Origin: Bacillota bacterium
GTDB lineage: Bacteria > Bacillota > Dethiobacteria > DTU022 > JAAZDU01
Direction of reading: 5' to 3'
DNA length: 7,861 nt
Assembly (NCBI GenBank): GCA_012512665.1
Contig: JAAZDU010000347.1
Span: 1 to 7,861 of the forward strand
This document shows, one piece after another, positions 6,402-7,861 of this stretch; the stretch's first letter is position 1, and each line of letters starts with the position of its first letter. Made by a program: the position numbers and the translations under genes. The notes beneath the pieces are model-generated. The model did no database searches and was not told the origin of the DNA. It worked only from the letters and a program-made list of their open reading frames with translations.

Positions 6402-6438
6402 TTGGATAGGTTCTTTTTTTGCCGGTTTTTCAGCCCTG

Positions 6439-7741
6439 GTGCATGGGTTGTTTCAAAAAGCTGTGCCGAGAGTGGGTTACCATCATCTTTGCGGTGATAC
6501 CAGCGATAGCTTCCATGTGTTAATTAAGGCCAGCAGGGCTATGGCTTCTATTCCTAAAATGAAAGACCTCGCCGTTTATTTGGTGAATATGCTTGTGGAA
6601 ACTTTTGGCGCAGGGGGGGGCTTTTTTGTCTTTAAAGGAGGGTAAAAGTTTTAAAGCCGTATCAGCCCGGGGGGAGATTGTCCCCGTTCAGGGTAGGTAC
6701 AGCCAAATGGAACAGTTTGAACCCCTTTTATCTTTCCTGACAAAAAAAGGAGAGGCTCTTTTGCAGAACGACTTTTTATATATAAAATCCAGCGAAGGCA
6801 GGCAGGTTTACAGGGCAATGGCTAACAGCAGCATAGAGGCTGCAGTACCCATTATAATGGAGGGTAAGCTGGAGGCAGTTTTAGGCCTTGGGCCCAAGAG
6901 CTCAGGGGAACCTTATACCAGGGAAGATGTAAACCTGTTATCTGCCCTGGCCTCTCAGCTGGCAGTAGCCATTAAAAATGTTTCTCTTTACCAGGAAGTA
7001 GTTGCGCTGAAAAGTGAAAAAAACCTGACACATAAGCTGGCTTCCATGGGTGAGCTGGCGGCGGGTATAGCTCATGAAATTAAAAACCCTCTTGTTTCTA
7101 TAAGGACCTATGCTGAACTGCTTCCCGAAAAATATGAAGACGAAGAATTTCGCTTATATTTTTCGCAGGTCGTTACAAAAGAAATTGAGCGCATTAATAA
7201 CTTGATCACTGAACTGCTTAACTTTGCCAGGGCATCCAAGTCACATATAAAGAAAATTGATATGCCAGCCCTGTTGGAAGAGGTGCTCTTCCTGATAGCC
7301 CCCCAGTGTGAGGCGCAAAAAATAGATATCATAAGGCAGTACCCGGACTGGGTACCCCCTGTGATTGGGGACAAGGACAAGTTAAAGCAAGCCTTCTTAA
7401 ATATCTGCCTGAACGGTACACAGGCTATGCCCGGGGGAGGGCAGCTCAAAGTTGGTGTGCTTTCTCCAGCTTGCACCGGGGAGAAATGTGACTGTTCAGA
7501 AGGAAAAATTAGGGTTTTTATCGAAGATACAGGGGAGGGTGTTCCCTTGAACTTGCAGGATAAGATTTTTGAACCCTTTTATACTACCAAGCCCGAAGGT
7601 ACAGGGCTTGGTTTAAGTATTAGCCACCGTATTATCTCCGACCACAGTGGCGCGATCTACTGTCACAGCAACGGAAGCGGAGGCACCTGCATAGAGGTCA
7701 TCCTTCCTCTAGGCCAGCAGGCAGAAGAGTTGGCCGAGTAG
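6439..7741 (+). CDS. GAF-domain sensor histidine kinase (NtrB-like), reading frame interrupted
   Basis: A cytosolic two-component sensor kinase with no membrane segment in the readable part. The reading frame breaks at eight G (6613-6620). The N-terminal frame stops at TAA 6643, and the rest continues one base later to TAG 7739-7741. Dropping one G gives a continuous protein of 433 aa from GTG 6439. It holds a GAF-type sensing domain (about 28-165, SFHVLIKASRAMAS onward), then a HisKA domain with AHEIKNPL (His212, codon 7073-7075), and a HATPase domain with N box NICLNGTQAMP (Asn325), G1 DTGEGV (363-368), F box FEPFYTTK and G2 GTGLGLS (387-393). All catalytic residues are present. A Cys-rich CTGEKCDC sits between the N and G1 boxes. 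Neither GTG 6439 nor TTG 6593 has an SD; the true start may be TTG 6402 if a T run is also miscounted. The cognate regulator is not visible. Confidence 0.85.
6613..6620 (+). repeat. Eight-G homopolymer at the kinase frame break
   Basis: A run of eight G lies within the GAF domain codons. Seven G would join the upstream frame (ETFGAGG) to the downstream frame (AFLSLKEGKSF) without a gap. It is therefore either a slippage-prone phase-variable tract, a fixed mutation, or a sequencing or assembly miscount. Confidence 0.8.
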
Positions 7742-7757
7742 ATAAAAGGAGCTAGAA

Positions 7758-7861
7758 ATGAAGTTTATCTTTATTGCCTCTCTCTCAGAAGAAGAGCGGC
7801 GTACTTTAAAAGAGAATATTGGTGGCGACTACCAAATATTGGAGGGGGAACTTGATAACTC
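7758..7861 (+). CDS. Unidentified protein, N-terminal fragment cut by the window edge
   Basis: An open frame begins at ATG 7758, with AAGGAG (7746-7751) six bases upstream, 16 bases after the kinase stop, so it is very likely co-transcribed with the kinase. Only 34 codons are visible: MKFIFIASLSEEERRTL and on to a GELDN end. The hydrophobic beta-strand start followed by an acidic helix resembles the first beta-alpha unit of a Rossmann-like fold. It does not show the acidic pair expected at the start of a response-regulator receiver domain. The family cannot be assigned. Confidence 0.75.
   Translation, partial: MKFIFIASLSEEERRTLKENIGGDYQILEGELDN

Noticed and set aside
7108..7476. Minus-strand 122-residue frame
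   Set aside because: It is opposite the HisKA/HATPase coding region and is explained by the codon composition of the kinase.
6593..7741. Kinase starting at TTG 6593 as an intact 382-residue protein
   Set aside because: No SD precedes it, and it would begin in the middle of a GAF domain whose first part is plainly encoded just upstream in the other frame.

Overview
The window most likely comes from an anaerobic, low-to-moderate-GC Gram-positive bacterium of the clostridial/Peptococcaceae kind. Three things point there: a two-gene (split) FeoB ferrous-iron transporter, a tungsten/molybdopterin aldehyde:ferredoxin oxidoreductase (AOR) family enzyme, and strong purine-rich Shine-Dalgarno (SD) sequences with sigma-A-type promoters. 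I cannot name the genus from sequence alone.

Minus strand, 1-2277: a ferrous-iron uptake operon, read right to left as feoA, the FeoB GTPase domain, then the FeoB membrane (Gate) domain, which runs off the left edge. All three genes overlap. FeoA and the GTPase share about 65 bases. The GTPase stop and the membrane-domain start share a GTGA.

2278-2507: a divergent intergenic region. Its AOR-proximal half is very AT-rich and holds three perfect 10-bp palindromes with a TAATTA core, plus a partial direct repeat at 31-bp spacing. It is the natural place for an operator controlling the AOR gene and possibly also feo.

Plus strand, 2508-4283: a complete AOR-family oxidoreductase with its FeS and pterin-binding motifs, closed by a 20-bp perfect terminator hairpin. 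At 4441-4835 a promoter and a 5' leader precede a small helical protein I do not recognise; its start codon appears displaced by a one-base indel. At 4863-6221 a near-consensus promoter drives a secreted lipoprotein with TolB/WD40-like propeller repeats, closed by a terminator.

6402-7741 is a soluble GAF-containing NtrB-type sensor histidine kinase. Its reading frame is broken at a run of eight G, and probably also at a run of seven T near the start. A tightly spaced downstream gene is cut by the right edge.

The strongest leads are the palindrome cluster between feo and AOR, the split FeoB, the poly-G frame break in the kinase, and the misplaced start of the small gene. Several of these breaks could each be cured by one base at a short repeat, so sequence error has to be weighed against real biology. 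I found no CRISPR array, tRNA, rRNA, transposase or clear novel defence system.
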